Below, piece after piece: positions 29,171-39,520 of a DNA stretch of 40,336 nt (positions are counted from its first letter, which is position 1; every line of letters begins with the position of its first letter). The notes under the pieces were generated by a model. The model had not been told where the DNA came from, ran no database searches, and worked only from the letters and a program-made list of their open reading frames with translations. Origin of the DNA: Candidatus Staskawiczbacteria bacterium (GTDB taxonomy: Bacteria; Patescibacteriota; Minisyncoccia; Minisyncoccales; Staskawiczbacteraceae). Both the position numbers and the translations under genes were made by a program. The stretch lies in contig CAIMWV010000012.1 of NCBI GenBank assembly GCA_903845295.1, positions 1 to 40,336 on the forward strand, read 5' to 3'.

Positions 29171-31447
29171 TCAAACTTTTTTCCAATCGCCATCCTCTTC
29201 TGCTTCCACCTTCTCAACAGGTTTTTCTGATTCGTCCAATCCTCCGCCCGGGACCAAGTCCACATCAGCAACTGTACCGCCCCTGTCTCCATAAACCTCC
29301 CTTGGTTTTGCTCCATCAGCAGGCCCTACAATTCCCTTTTCTTCAAGCATATCAATTAATCTGGCTGCCCTTGAATAGCCGATTCTCAAACGCCTTTGTA
29401 AAAATGAGGCAGATGCTTTTTTAGTTTCTAAAACAATTTTTTTGACGTCCTCAAACAACGGGTCTTGATCAGCACCGCCAAAAAATTCGCCGGCTCCAGC
29501 CTCATCTTTACCGGCTTCTGAATGTTCTAGGCTTTCTTCCAAACTCTGACTTAACGCTGCCTGTGGATCTCCAAGCTTTTTACCTTGATCAATAATAAAA
29601 GCGGCGACTTTTTGAACTTCTTTTTCGGAAATATAAGGACCCTGGATTCTAACGATTTTAGCTGATTTAGCTGACGCAAAAAGCATGTCTCCGGCCCCCA
29701 AAAGCTTTTCAGCTCCCGAGGTATCAATAACTGTTCTCGAATCAATCTGAGAAGAAACCTGGAAAGTAATTCTGGTTGGCACATTGGCTTTAATTAAACC
29801 TGTAATAACTTCCACTGACGGCCTCTGTGTGGCAAGTACAAGGTGAATTCCAGTTGCTCTGGCCATTTGAGCCAGCCTTACTATTCCCGCCTCTATCTCT
29901 CTGCCCTTAGCAGCCATTAAATCCGCCAATTCATCAACCACGAAAACAATATATGGCATTTGCAATCCTGAAGCAATTATAGATTTATTGTTGTTGTATG
30001 AAGCCAAATTTCTTGCCGGAACTTCTGAAAAAACCTCAAAACGCCTTTCCATTTCGTGAGTCAGCCAGGTTAAAGCATTGATTGTTTTTGTGGCGTCATA
30101 AATTACCGGGCATAAAAGGTGCGGGATATCATTGTAGTGCTGAAACTCAACTCTTTTCGGGTCAACCATGATAAGCCGCAAATTATCCGGAGTGCATCTG
30201 TATAATAAACTTAAAATCAAAGTGTTCAAAAAAATAGTCTTGCCGGTTCCCGTAGCTCCAGCAACCAATAAATGAGGCCCCTCTGTTATATCAGTAAAAA
30301 GAGCAGAGCCGGCAACATTTCTTCCCAAGGCAACAACTAACGGTGTTGTGGCATTTTGATAATTTGGCTGAGTTATTAAATTCCTTAAAGTTACGACCGA
30401 TCTTACTTTATTCGGCACTTCAATCCCAACCAATGATTTGCCGGGAATTGGAGCTTCAATTCTTATAGGGTGGGCGGCCAAAGCCAATGCTAAATTATTT
30501 GACAGGGTCGTAATTTTTGAAAGTTTCACTCCTTCTGCGGGCTTAAAAGCATATTGGGTAACAGCAGGACCAACATTAACCTCCGCCATCTCAACGGGAA
30601 TGCCAAAATTCTCTAGCGTGCTTTTAATTATCATTGAGTTTTCTTTGATATTCCCGGAAGTTGGAGCTGCTTCATTTTTGTTCAACAAATCCAGTGGAGG
30701 CAAAACATATTCATTTTTATTTTCCGCAGCTGGTTTTTTGATGTCCGGCTTTTCCGGCTCTTCATTGCCTTTTTTGAATAAAGTTATTTTTGAGGCTGTC
30801 GCAGGTTTTACTTTTTCTTGCTTTTCTGCCTCTATGCCCTTAATTTTTACGTCTTCTTGCGCTTGCCGGTTCACAGCAAAAGTTGGAGCCTCCTTCTCTT
30901 CCTTCTCTTTTTTAGGAAGTTCCTGCCAAATAAACTGCAAAAAGATGAATAAACCAATCAGTAAAATAGCGCCGAATATGATATTAGCAACTAGCATCCC
31001 AAATAGACCGACAAACAATTTTGCTAACCAATATCCGATAAAACCGCCACTATTTTGTGCCAAATCCTTAACCATCAAATCCTTCACGGATAAAATCCCC
31101 ACCACACCGACAAGAGAAATCAAAACAGCCAAAAACATTGCCAAATTTTTTCCTTTTTTCCTGGTATTTAAAAATATCAGGCCCGCAACAAATAAAAATA
31201 AAGGTATTGTGTAGAATCCTTTTCCGATCAAGAAATCACAAGCTCTTGCGAAAAGTTTTCCGGCATATCCTGCTTTGTTAAAAGACGGGAAAGACAAAAC
31301 AACGATAAGCGCAACTAAAAACAATAAAATTGCTTTTATCCACCTTTTAGTCCACGAACTTAAAATGGAATCTTTTGGCTTTTCTTTGCCATTTTTTCCA
31401 TTCCCATTTTTGTTTCTCCCATTCTTTAAATTATCTTTTTTTGCCAT
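29171..31447 (-). CDS. ftsK: DNA translocase FtsK
   Basis: N-terminal TMs; PHLLVAGATGTGKTIFLNTLILSLLYR; gamma-like winged-helix C-terminal region. Confidence 0.96.
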   Translation of the reverse strand: MAKKDNLKNGRNKNGNGKNGKEKPKDSILSSWTKRWIKAILLFLVALIVVLSFPSFNKAGYAGKLFARACDFLIGKGFYTIPLFLFVAGLIFLNTRKKGKNLAMFLAVLISLVGVVGILSVKDLMVKDLAQNSGGFIGYWLAKLFVGLFGMLVANIIFGAILLIGLFIFLQFIWQELPKKEKEEKEAPTFAVNRQAQEDVKIKGIEAEKQEKVKPATASKITLFKKGNEEPEKPDIKKPAAENKNEYVLPPLDLLNKNEAAPTSGNIKENSMIIKSTLENFGIPVEMAEVNVGPAVTQYAFKPAEGVKLSKITTLSNNLALALAAHPIRIEAPIPGKSLVGIEVPNKVRSVVTLRNLITQPNYQNATTPLVVALGRNVAGSALFTDITEGPHLLVAGATGTGKTIFLNTLILSLLYRCTPDNLRLIMVDPKRVEFQHYNDIPHLLCPVIYDATKTINALTWLTHEMERRFEVFSEVPARNLASYNNNKSIIASGLQMPYIVFVVDELADLMAAKGREIEAGIVRLAQMARATGIHLVLATQRPSVEVITGLIKANVPTRITFQVSSQIDSRTVIDTSGAEKLLGAGDMLFASAKSAKIVRIQGPYISEKEVQKVAAFIIDQGKKLGDPQAALSQSLEESLEHSEAGKDEAGAGEFFGGADQDPLFEDVKKIVLETKKASASFLQRRLRIGYSRAARLIDMLEEKGIVGPADGAKPREVYGDRGGTVADVDLVPGGGLDESEKPVEKVEAEEDGDWKKV

Positions 31448-31487
31448 TTTATTTATTATATCATTATACTCTCTGTATTATATTCTT

Positions 31488-31505
31488 CAAGCTGATTTTT
31501 ACACA
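31488..31505. repeat. 18-bp direct repeat, copy 1
   Basis: caagctgatttttacaca, identical to 32295-32312. Confidence 0.9.
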
Positions 31506-31552
31506 TATTTTATATTGACGATAGAGAGGCTCTAGGGATAAATGGACAGATG

Positions 31553-31595
31553 GCAGTGGTATAAAATTTTGCTTAAGCAAAATTTCCTACCACTG
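31553..31595. repeat. Palindrome F1, 3' of the Cas2-like gene
   Basis: cagtggtataaaattttgc-ttaa-gcaaaatttcctaccactg; similar to 32230-32268. Confidence 0.85.
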
Positions 31596-31605
31596 AAAAT
31601 TATAT

Positions 31606-32145
31606 TTAATCCACCCCCATTGCTATTTTGATTTCTTTTTCATTATCAATAGATTCCAACAACCCAAAACGAACGTATTTTTCCAATTTAAATAATTTAA
31701 TAAAATCATCTATTTCCTTTTTGCAGTCATACGGATACAAAAATAAACTTTCTTGAAACTCATAGAACCCGCCTAACCTCAACCTATACCTCAATGCATT
31801 TCTTCCTTTTTTACATTCATCCGGAATATCGAAGGCCACCATCCTCCATTTACCGTCCCATTTTTCCTTTCTATTATAAAAATTTCTAAAGCAGACATTC
31901 AGCGCCCTCAATCTTCCCCTTGAAGTTAATGAAACAACGACCGAACCGTCATAATTTTCTTTTTTCTCTATTAATTTTTGCTTATTCAAGTCTCTGATGC
32001 CATCTCTTATTTTATTTTTATCAACTTTCCTCCATCCGCCGGGAAATTCGTCTAAAATAAAAAGGCCTTTCTTTACTCTATAAGTGAAACCGTAATCTAT
32101 ACAATTATATAAATGAAGCAATATTTGATCTATTGTTGAGTTCAT
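31606..32145 (-). CDS. PaaX-like / Cas2-like fold protein with N-terminal winged-helix
   Basis: 179 aa; KWRMVAFDIPDECKKGRNALRYRLRLGGFYEFQESLFLYPYDCKKEIDDFIKLF resembles the Cas2/PaaX C-terminal ferredoxin-like fold; HTH-like N-terminus. Confidence 0.7.
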   Translation of the reverse strand: MNSTIDQILLHLYNCIDYGFTYRVKKGLFILDEFPGGWRKVDKNKIRDGIRDLNKQKLIEKKENYDGSVVVSLTSRGRLRALNVCFRNFYNRKEKWDGKWRMVAFDIPDECKKGRNALRYRLRLGGFYEFQESLFLYPYDCKKEIDDFIKLFKLEKYVRFGLLESIDNEKEIKIAMGVD

Positions 32146-32229
32146 ATTTATTACATTTTTACCGATTTATACATTTTTATTTTTTTGGAATTTTTACTAT
32201 TATTTAATTATACCATAAAAATATTTTGT

Positions 32230-32268
32230 AATGGTAGAAAATTTTGCTGGAGCAATATTTTCTACCAC
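32230..32268. repeat. Palindrome F2, 5' of the Cas2-like gene
   Basis: aatggtagaaaattttgc-tgga-gcaatattttctacca. Confidence 0.85.
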
Positions 32269-32294
32269 CACCCTCTTTCTTCCGCTTATTCATC

Positions 32295-32312
32295 CAAGCT
32301 GATTTTTACACA
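32295..32312. repeat. 18-bp direct repeat, copy 2
   Basis: caagctgatttttacaca. Confidence 0.9.
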
Positions 32313-32316
32313 ACTA

Positions 32317-32345
32317 AATACCCCGCCGTTTTAGGGCGGGGTATT
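32317..32345 (-). terminator. rpoBC operon terminator
   Basis: aataccccgcc-gttttag-ggcggggtatt. Confidence 0.88.
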
Positions 32346-32358
32346 ATTTTTTCCTCAA

Positions 32359-35300
32359 TTATTCTTTTATTTTCGGGATAAATCCTGTTCCTACGGGAAT
32401 AAGTTTTCCGATAATCACGTTTTCTTTCAGGCCGCGAAGCTTGTCTTCCTTGCCCTCAAGAGATGCTTTGATTAAAACCCTGGAAGTTTGCTGGAAAGAA
32501 GCTGCTGACAAGAATGATTCTGAATTTAAGGCAACTTCTGAAATGCCAAGCAATATTTGCACGCCCGATGGCGGAGTCTTCTTATCTGCTTTTAATCTTT
32601 CGACTTCTTCATTGAAAATTGCGCTCTCTACCACCTCGCCCTTTATCCAATCTGAATCGCCCTCATCCCTGACTCTTATCCTTGAAAACATCTTTTGAAT
32701 GATTACTTCAATATGTTTATCATTGATATCAACGCCCTGGGAAGAATAAATTTTCTGGACTTCCTGCAAAATATACCTTTGGGTTGCCTCAACCCCTGCG
32801 GACTTGTAAAGTTTTTTTAAATCCAGGCTTCCTTCGCACAACGGCTGATTCTCTTTGACATCCTGCCCCTTCTCAACCATTATTGCAATTCTTCCTGGAA
32901 TCTTATATTCCATTGTGTCTTTTTTAGATCCCGATTTTTTAGACGGCTGGATTTTAACAATCCTCGTTTCTTCATCAATGCCGATAACTTTTCCTTCGGT
33001 CAAAGACATTATTGCCTCTCCTTTTGGAGCTCTGCATTCAAAAATTTCTTCAATTCTCGGCAAGCCCTGAGTAATGTCGCCGGCTCCCACAATGCCTCCT
33101 AAGTGGTGAGTTCTCAACGTTAACTGAGTGCCCGGCTCGCCGATCGCCTGAGCTGCGACAATGCCGACTGCTTCTCCCATTTTTATCATTTGGTTCCTTC
33201 CCAAGTCCCAGCCATAACATTTTTGGCAAACCCTTTGAGAAGATTTGCAGGTCAAAGGAGACGCGACAACAACCCTTTCAATCCCCGTTTCCTCCGCAAT
33301 TGCTTTCGCCGCTTTCCAATTAATTATTTCTCCCTTTTTAGCAAAGACCATCTTTCCATGTTCAACTGTTTCTAAGGCAGTCCTGCCTACTATTTTGAAA
33401 ACGAAATCCTGTTCAATTAAATCGGCATCTTTTTTATAAACAGTCAGACCCGTTTTGTCTCCGCAGTCTTCTTCTGTAACAATCACGTCATGGGCCACAT
33501 CAACTAATCTTCTTGTCAGATATCCGGCAGAAGAAGTCCTTAAAGCAGTGTCGGCCGTTCCTTTTCTGGCTCCATGTGTTGAAATAAAATATTCCAACAC
33601 ATTAAAGCCTTCTGTAAAAGATGATTTTACCGGCAATTCTATAATATCTCCGGAAGGGTTATTCACCAAGCCTTTCATACCAGCCATCTGAACCGGCTGA
33701 GACCAAGTGGCCCTTGCTCCAGACCCGATAATTGACATAACCGGACCGTCCTTAGGCAAATTGGCTTTCAACAATACTTCCAGCTTTGTTTTGACTGCCT
33801 GCCAGATTAAAATCTTCTGGGAAGTTTTTTCTTCGGGAGACAAAAGTCCTTTTTCAAAGTGACTGTCGATTTGTTTTACCTCTTTTTCTGCCTCATCTAC
33901 CAAACCTGCTTTTTCTTTCGGAACTATCAAGTCATCCATACCCCAGCTGATTCCGGACAATGTACAATACTCAAATCCAAGCGTTTTTATATTGTCTATA
34001 ATAACCACTGCCTGCTCATTTGGATATTTCTCAATAATTTCCCTCACCAAACCTTTTAATCCTTTATTGTCAATTATTTTATTTACATAAGGATAATCTT
34101 CGGGCAATACTGCATTCAAAATCAACCTGCCAACAGTTGTCTCAATTAATTCCATTTTTTCTTTACCCTGAGCCGTGTCGAGAGGCGGTTTTGGATGAGG
34201 AACTTTTATTATGTCGTTCTGTCCCAAAATTTTGTATTCAAAAGCTGTTATAGCTTCCGAAGCGCTTGAATATACTTTTATATCTTTAGGATTCTTCGGA
34301 TCTGCCAAAGGGTCTAATCTGGACAAAAAGAAACAACCCAAAGCAATATCTCTGAACGGCCCAATTATCGGCATTCCAGTTGCCGGCCTCAAAAGATTCA
34401 AAGTTGAGAGCATAATTTCCCTTGCTTCTTTCTGCGCCTCATCGGATAAGGGTAAATAAACCGCCATCTGGTCGCCGTCAAAATCAGCATTAAAAGCCTC
34501 GCAAACCAAAGGATGTAATTTTATTGTTTCTCCTTCTGTTAAAAGAGGCCTGAACGCCTGGATGCCAAGCCTGTGCAGAGTTGGAGCCCTGTTTAACAAA
34601 ACCAGCTTATCTTTGATAATTTCCTCCAAAATAGCCCAAACTTCCGGAGTTTTTTCCTCAACCAAGCGGGCAGCTCCGCGGATATTATAAGCCAATTCCT
34701 TATCTAAAATTCTTTTAATTACAAATGGTTTGAAAATTTCCAAAGCCAATGTTTTCGGCAAGCCGCATTGCGAAAAATGCAATTCGGGGGCAACTGCAAT
34801 AACCGATCTCCCGGAATAATCAACACGTTTTCCCAAAAGGTTTTGCCTGAATCTCCCCTGTTTCCCGGCCAGCATTGCAGCCAAAGACTTTAACAGGCGT
34901 TTGCCGCCGGTCGTAGCTGTCGTGGTAACTCCTTTTCTCATTTCGTTGTCGATTAAGGCGTCAACAGCTTCCTGCAACATTCTTTTTTCGTTTCTGACAA
35001 TTACCGGCGGAGCTTTTATTTCCTGCAAATATTTCAATCTGTTGTTCCTGTTTATGACTCTTCTGTATAAATCATTTAAATCAGACGAAGCATACCTTCC
35101 GCCGTCTAATTGAACCATCGGCCTTAAATCAGGAGGCAAAACCGGCAGAACATCCAGAAACATCCATTCTGGCCTTATGTTTGCCCTTAACATTCCCTGA
35201 AATAATTTTAACCTTCTTAAAACTTTCTTTTTCATAGCCGGCGGAGCTTCTTTGGCCTCCTTGGCTATCTGGTCAGTTTCTTTTTTTAAATCAACTTTTG

Positions 35301-35958
35301 AAAATAATTCTTTTACAACTTCGGCTCCTGTTCCCGCTTCAAAAGCTTCTCCATATTTTGAAGAAAGTGTTTGATACAAAACCTCAGACAAAATTCTTAA
35401 CGGCTTTATGTCCAGAAGTTCTTCCTTGGCTTTTTCCCTTGCCTGTTTTATTTCATTTTTTGCAGCTTCTGTCTTTTCTTTTTTAACTTTTGTCTTATAT
35501 TCCTGCTCAATGGCCTCCATTATAGCGTCCCTGGCCTTTTCATCGACTTTAGTAATAATATATGAAGAAAAATAAATGACTTTTTCCAATTGCTGGGAAC
35601 TTTTATCCAAAACTAAACCCATTCTTGAAGGAACTCCCCTTAAAAACCAAATATGCGAAACTGGGGTATACAGTTTAATATGCCCCATCCTTTCCCTCCT
35701 TACAGATGACTTTGTAACCTCAACTCCGCACCTGTCGCAGACAACCCCCTTGTATCTTATTCTTTTATATTTTCCGCAGGCGCACTCATAATCTTTTTCG
35801 GGGCCAAAAATTCTCTCATCAAAAAGCCCGTCCTTTTCAGGCTTCTGGGTTCTGTAATTAATTGTTTCCGGTTTGATTACCTCGCCATGAGACCAGGACA
35901 TAATATCCTCGGGCGAAGCAATTTTTATTCTTATTGATTCTAGATCTAGTACTCGCAT
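32359..35958 (-). CDS. rpoC: RNA polymerase subunit beta'
   Basis: 1199 aa; NADFDGDQMAVYLPLS. Confidence 0.98.
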   Translation of the reverse strand: MRVLDLESIRIKIASPEDIMSWSHGEVIKPETINYRTQKPEKDGLFDERIFGPEKDYECACGKYKRIRYKGVVCDRCGVEVTKSSVRRERMGHIKLYTPVSHIWFLRGVPSRMGLVLDKSSQQLEKVIYFSSYIITKVDEKARDAIMEAIEQEYKTKVKKEKTEAAKNEIKQAREKAKEELLDIKPLRILSEVLYQTLSSKYGEAFEAGTGAEVVKELFSKVDLKKETDQIAKEAKEAPPAMKKKVLRRLKLFQGMLRANIRPEWMFLDVLPVLPPDLRPMVQLDGGRYASSDLNDLYRRVINRNNRLKYLQEIKAPPVIVRNEKRMLQEAVDALIDNEMRKGVTTTATTGGKRLLKSLAAMLAGKQGRFRQNLLGKRVDYSGRSVIAVAPELHFSQCGLPKTLALEIFKPFVIKRILDKELAYNIRGAARLVEEKTPEVWAILEEIIKDKLVLLNRAPTLHRLGIQAFRPLLTEGETIKLHPLVCEAFNADFDGDQMAVYLPLSDEAQKEAREIMLSTLNLLRPATGMPIIGPFRDIALGCFFLSRLDPLADPKNPKDIKVYSSASEAITAFEYKILGQNDIIKVPHPKPPLDTAQGKEKMELIETTVGRLILNAVLPEDYPYVNKIIDNKGLKGLVREIIEKYPNEQAVVIIDNIKTLGFEYCTLSGISWGMDDLIVPKEKAGLVDEAEKEVKQIDSHFEKGLLSPEEKTSQKILIWQAVKTKLEVLLKANLPKDGPVMSIIGSGARATWSQPVQMAGMKGLVNNPSGDIIELPVKSSFTEGFNVLEYFISTHGARKGTADTALRTSSAGYLTRRLVDVAHDVIVTEEDCGDKTGLTVYKKDADLIEQDFVFKIVGRTALETVEHGKMVFAKKGEIINWKAAKAIAEETGIERVVVASPLTCKSSQRVCQKCYGWDLGRNQMIKMGEAVGIVAAQAIGEPGTQLTLRTHHLGGIVGAGDITQGLPRIEEIFECRAPKGEAIMSLTEGKVIGIDEETRIVKIQPSKKSGSKKDTMEYKIPGRIAIMVEKGQDVKENQPLCEGSLDLKKLYKSAGVEATQRYILQEVQKIYSSQGVDINDKHIEVIIQKMFSRIRVRDEGDSDWIKGEVVESAIFNEEVERLKADKKTPPSGVQILLGISEVALNSESFLSAASFQQTSRVLIKASLEGKEDKLRGLKENVIIGKLIPVGTGFIPKIKE

Positions 35959-35992
35959 GGGTTTAGTTTTTTAAATTTCTAATTACTAATTT

Positions 35993-38900
35993 CTATTTTT
36001 TATCTTCACGATAATCTCTTCTTTCTTCCCTATCATCCCTTAATTCTCTTGGCTTTTCCCTTACTTCGACTGACATGCCGAGAGATTTTAATTCTGCGAC
36101 AAGCAAATTAAATGATGCGGGAATATTCGGATTCCTTATCGGCTCGCCCTTAAGAATCGATTCATATGCTGCGGCTCTGCCCTGAACGTCGTCAGATTTT
36201 ATTGTCAGCATTTCCTGCAAAGTGTGGGCTACCCCAAAACCTTCCAAAGCCCAGACTTCCATTTCTCCAAATCTCTGGCCTCCGAATTGGGCTTTTCCTC
36301 CCAACGGCTGCTGAGTAATTAAAGAATAAGGGCCGATTGAACGGGCGTGAACCTTGTCGTCAACCATGTGAATTAATTTCATCACATACATATATCCTAC
36401 CGTAATCGGTTTCGGGAATGGCTGGCCGGTTCTGCCATCGTAAAGCGTAGTTTGTCCTGATTCTGGCAAACCGGCTTCTTTCAATTCTTTTTTAATATCT
36501 TCTTGATTTGCCCCTATTAATGCCGGAGTAATTGCTAAATATCCTAATTTGTGAGCCGCCCAGCCAAGATGAGTTTCCAAAATCTGTCCGATGTTCATAC
36601 GGGAAGGAACCGACAATGGAGAAATTATCAAGTCAATCGGAGTTCCGTCGGCCAAAAATGGCATCTCGTGTTCAGGTAAAATTTTTGAAACAACTCCTTT
36701 ATTTCCGTGTCTTCCTACTAATTTGTCTCCAACTTTTGCTTTTCTGGTTTCAGCAATCTCAACTCTAATTCTTTTTATAACTCCTGGCTCTAATTTGTGG
36801 CCAAGATCGCGTGAAAATATTTTTACATTGACAACTTTTCCTTTCTTTCCATGCTCCATTCTCAAAGAAGAGTCTTTCACATCTTTTGCTTTTTCGCCGA
36901 AGATTGCTCTTAATAATCTTTCCTCCGGAGTCAATTCTGCTTCTCCTTTTGGAGAAATTTTTCCAACCAAAATATCATTAGGGCCGACCTCGGCTCCAAC
37001 CCTTACAATTCCTTCTTCATCTAAGTCTTTTAACTTTTCTTCTCCGACATTTGGAATATCGGATGTTGTGACTTCGGGCCCCAGCTTTGTTTCACGGACA
37101 TCGCAAGTAAAATCTTCTATGTGAATTGACGTAAACTCATCTTCTTTCGCCAATCTTTCTGAAATAGTGATCGAGTCTTCAAACCCCCCTCCGCGCAAAG
37201 GTAAAAAGCAGACTAGAACATTTCTTCCCAAAGCCAATCTGCCCTGAGAAATAGCGGCGCCATCAGCTAATATATCTCCTTTTTTAACCTCCTCCCCTTT
37301 TGCAACTATCGGTTTTTGATGAAAGCATGAATATTGGTTAGTTCTTACAAAAGTCTGCAATTCATAATTTTCCTCTTGTTTTTTCCCTCCAATATCGTAC
37401 TGGACTTTGATGTGCTGAGCATCTACTTCTTTTATAACTCCTTTCGCTTCTGCAAGTATTACCTGGCCTGAGTCGCGAGCAACATTTCTTTCTGTCCCGG
37501 TTCCAACCAATGGAGCTTCCGGCCTTATTAATGGAACCGCCTGACGCTGCATATTAGAACCCATAAGAGCTCTGGAAGCATCGTCGTGGTTTAAAAATGG
37601 GATTAAAGAAGTGGCTACTGAAATAAACTGCTTTGAAGAAACATCTATATAATCAATTTCAGAAATTTCAACTTCAGTCGGCTCTCCCTTTACTCTGGCC
37701 TCAACTTTATTTGGCGGAATTTCAGGAAGGATTTTTAATGATTCCGTCAAAGGGACCGATGCCGGGGCTATACTGTGCCTTTCCTCTTCCTGCGCTGAAA
37801 GATATTCTATTTCATCAGTCACTTTGCCATTTTTAACTTTAAAATATGGCGCCTCAATAAAACCATAGGGATTTATTTTGGCGAAAGAAGCCAAGTGTCC
37901 CACCAATCCCACGTTCGGGCCTTCCGGAGTTTCTATCGGGCAGATTCTGCCGTAATGAGAAGGCTGCACATCTCTAACTTCAAATCCAGCCCTTTCTCTC
38001 GTCAAACCTCCCGGCCCAGTTGTTGTTAAGCGTCTCTTATGCTCTAACTCCGCCAATGGATTTTCATTATCCATGAACTGAGAAAATTGCGAAGAACTAA
38101 AAAATTCTTTAATGACAGCTATTACTGGTCTTGGGTTTATAAGCTGTATCGGAGTTATGGTATCAACTTCCAAGGTGGACATTTTATCTTTGATGATTCT
38201 TTCCATTCTCATAAGCCCTACTCTTAATCTATTCTGCAAAAGCTCAGATAATGTTCTTACCCTTCGATTTCCCAAATGATCAACCTGATCTGCTTTTGCC
38301 ATCGGGTCGTTATTCAATCTGATAACCTCTTTAACAACTTCTACTATGTCTTCTATTTTTAATATCCTGTCTTCTTTTGTTATTTCTTTATCTAAATTTT
38401 TAGGAGCTAAATTGGGCAGCCTCAACCATGTTTTCCATCTGCCGACTTTTGACAAATCATATCTGTCAAAATTAAAAAACATATTAAAAATTAAATCCTG
38501 AGCTGTATCCGGGGTAACCAAATCTCCGGGCCTTAACCTCCTGTAAACTTCCACCAGCGCTTCCTTCTGGTCTTTGCAAGTATCTCTTTTTAAGGTTTCT
38601 TTTATATATTTTATTTCTCCTGTATCTGTATCTTTAAATGCTTTTTCAACTTTTTCAATGCCGTCCAAGCCTAAAGCCATAAGCAAGGTGGTAGCGGGCA
38701 CTTTTCTTTTTCTATTTATTTTAACTCCGATAAATCCCGACTCTTCTGTTTCAAATTCGAGCCAGGCGCCCCTATTGGGAATTATTTTAGAACCAAAATA
38801 ATTTTTACCCCTCCATGTCCTGTTGGTGAAAAAAGCTCCCGGAGACCTGATAAGCTGGGAGACAACAACTCTTTCCACTCCATTTACAACAAAAGTTCCC

Positions 38901-39253
38901 CTCTCTGTCATGATAGGAAAATCGGCAAGATATACTTCCTGCTCTTTTACTTCTTTTGTTTTCAAGCTTACGAGCTTGATTTTCACCCTTAAAGAAGCTT
39001 CAAGAGAATCATTATTTTTTTTAGCCTCTAAGCCGTTTATATAATTCGGTTTTGAAAGCTTATAATCTCCAAACCAAAGCTCAAATTCTTTGCCGGTATA
39101 ATCCCTGATCGGAGAAATTTCTTCTAAGAGTTCTTTTACCCTAACCTTCCAAAAATCTTCCCAGGTTTCCTTCTGCATCGTCAAAAGGTGGGGAGTTGAA
39201 AAAGAAAGTTTAGATTTTGAAAAATTTTTTACTTTGCTTATAATTTCTGCCAT
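35993..39253 (-). CDS. rpoB: RNA polymerase subunit beta
   Basis: 1086 aa; GRICPIETPEGPNVGLVGHLA, GQRFGEMEVWALEGFG. Confidence 0.98.
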   Translation of the reverse strand: MAEIISKVKNFSKSKLSFSTPHLLTMQKETWEDFWKVRVKELLEEISPIRDYTGKEFELWFGDYKLSKPNYINGLEAKKNNDSLEASLRVKIKLVSLKTKEVKEQEVYLADFPIMTERGTFVVNGVERVVVSQLIRSPGAFFTNRTWRGKNYFGSKIIPNRGAWLEFETEESGFIGVKINRKRKVPATTLLMALGLDGIEKVEKAFKDTDTGEIKYIKETLKRDTCKDQKEALVEVYRRLRPGDLVTPDTAQDLIFNMFFNFDRYDLSKVGRWKTWLRLPNLAPKNLDKEITKEDRILKIEDIVEVVKEVIRLNNDPMAKADQVDHLGNRRVRTLSELLQNRLRVGLMRMERIIKDKMSTLEVDTITPIQLINPRPVIAVIKEFFSSSQFSQFMDNENPLAELEHKRRLTTTGPGGLTRERAGFEVRDVQPSHYGRICPIETPEGPNVGLVGHLASFAKINPYGFIEAPYFKVKNGKVTDEIEYLSAQEEERHSIAPASVPLTESLKILPEIPPNKVEARVKGEPTEVEISEIDYIDVSSKQFISVATSLIPFLNHDDASRALMGSNMQRQAVPLIRPEAPLVGTGTERNVARDSGQVILAEAKGVIKEVDAQHIKVQYDIGGKKQEENYELQTFVRTNQYSCFHQKPIVAKGEEVKKGDILADGAAISQGRLALGRNVLVCFLPLRGGGFEDSITISERLAKEDEFTSIHIEDFTCDVRETKLGPEVTTSDIPNVGEEKLKDLDEEGIVRVGAEVGPNDILVGKISPKGEAELTPEERLLRAIFGEKAKDVKDSSLRMEHGKKGKVVNVKIFSRDLGHKLEPGVIKRIRVEIAETRKAKVGDKLVGRHGNKGVVSKILPEHEMPFLADGTPIDLIISPLSVPSRMNIGQILETHLGWAAHKLGYLAITPALIGANQEDIKKELKEAGLPESGQTTLYDGRTGQPFPKPITVGYMYVMKLIHMVDDKVHARSIGPYSLITQQPLGGKAQFGGQRFGEMEVWALEGFGVAHTLQEMLTIKSDDVQGRAAAYESILKGEPIRNPNIPASFNLLVAELKSLGMSVEVREKPRELRDDREERRDYREDKK

Positions 39254-39345
39254 TTATAAATTTGCTGCAGGGAGAGTTCGACCCTGCAAATTAAAAAATA
39301 TTTAAAAGAGAATAAAAATTTAAAATTATAAATTGCTATAAACAC

Positions 39346-39374
39346 AAAATACCCTTTTTTACCCAGGGTATTTT
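39346..39374 (-). promoter_or_regulatory. Hairpin in the rpoB leader (attenuator-like)
   Basis: aaaataccc-ttttttaccca-gggtatttt. Confidence 0.5.
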
Positions 39375-39485
39375 CCCCTCGCTCTATTTTGGATATGTCA
39401 AATTTCGCTACGCAATAAAAAATTACTTAGCGAGGGTTTTCGATTTTTTTAGAGTAAAGTGGCCACTTCTTTTTGTATAGTATAT

Positions 39486-39514
39486 AGTATATTCTTTTTT
39501 GAAAAGAATGTCAA
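39486..39514 (-). promoter_or_regulatory. rpoBC promoter
   Basis: Minus strand TTGACA-17 nt-TATACT. Confidence 0.8.
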
Positions 39515-39520
39515 TACTTT

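Noticed and set aside
31606-32145. CRISPR-Cas locus based on the Cas2-like protein
   Set aside because: No repeat-spacer array, cas1 or other cas gene in the window; N-terminal HTH favours a PaaX-like protein, so only the fold resemblance is reported.
36591-37124. 177-aa plus-strand ORF antisense to rpoB (similar cases: 30438-31214, 6174-6650, 9694-10050)
   Set aside because: Low-complexity Ser/Phe-rich translations opposite conserved genes; no independent support.
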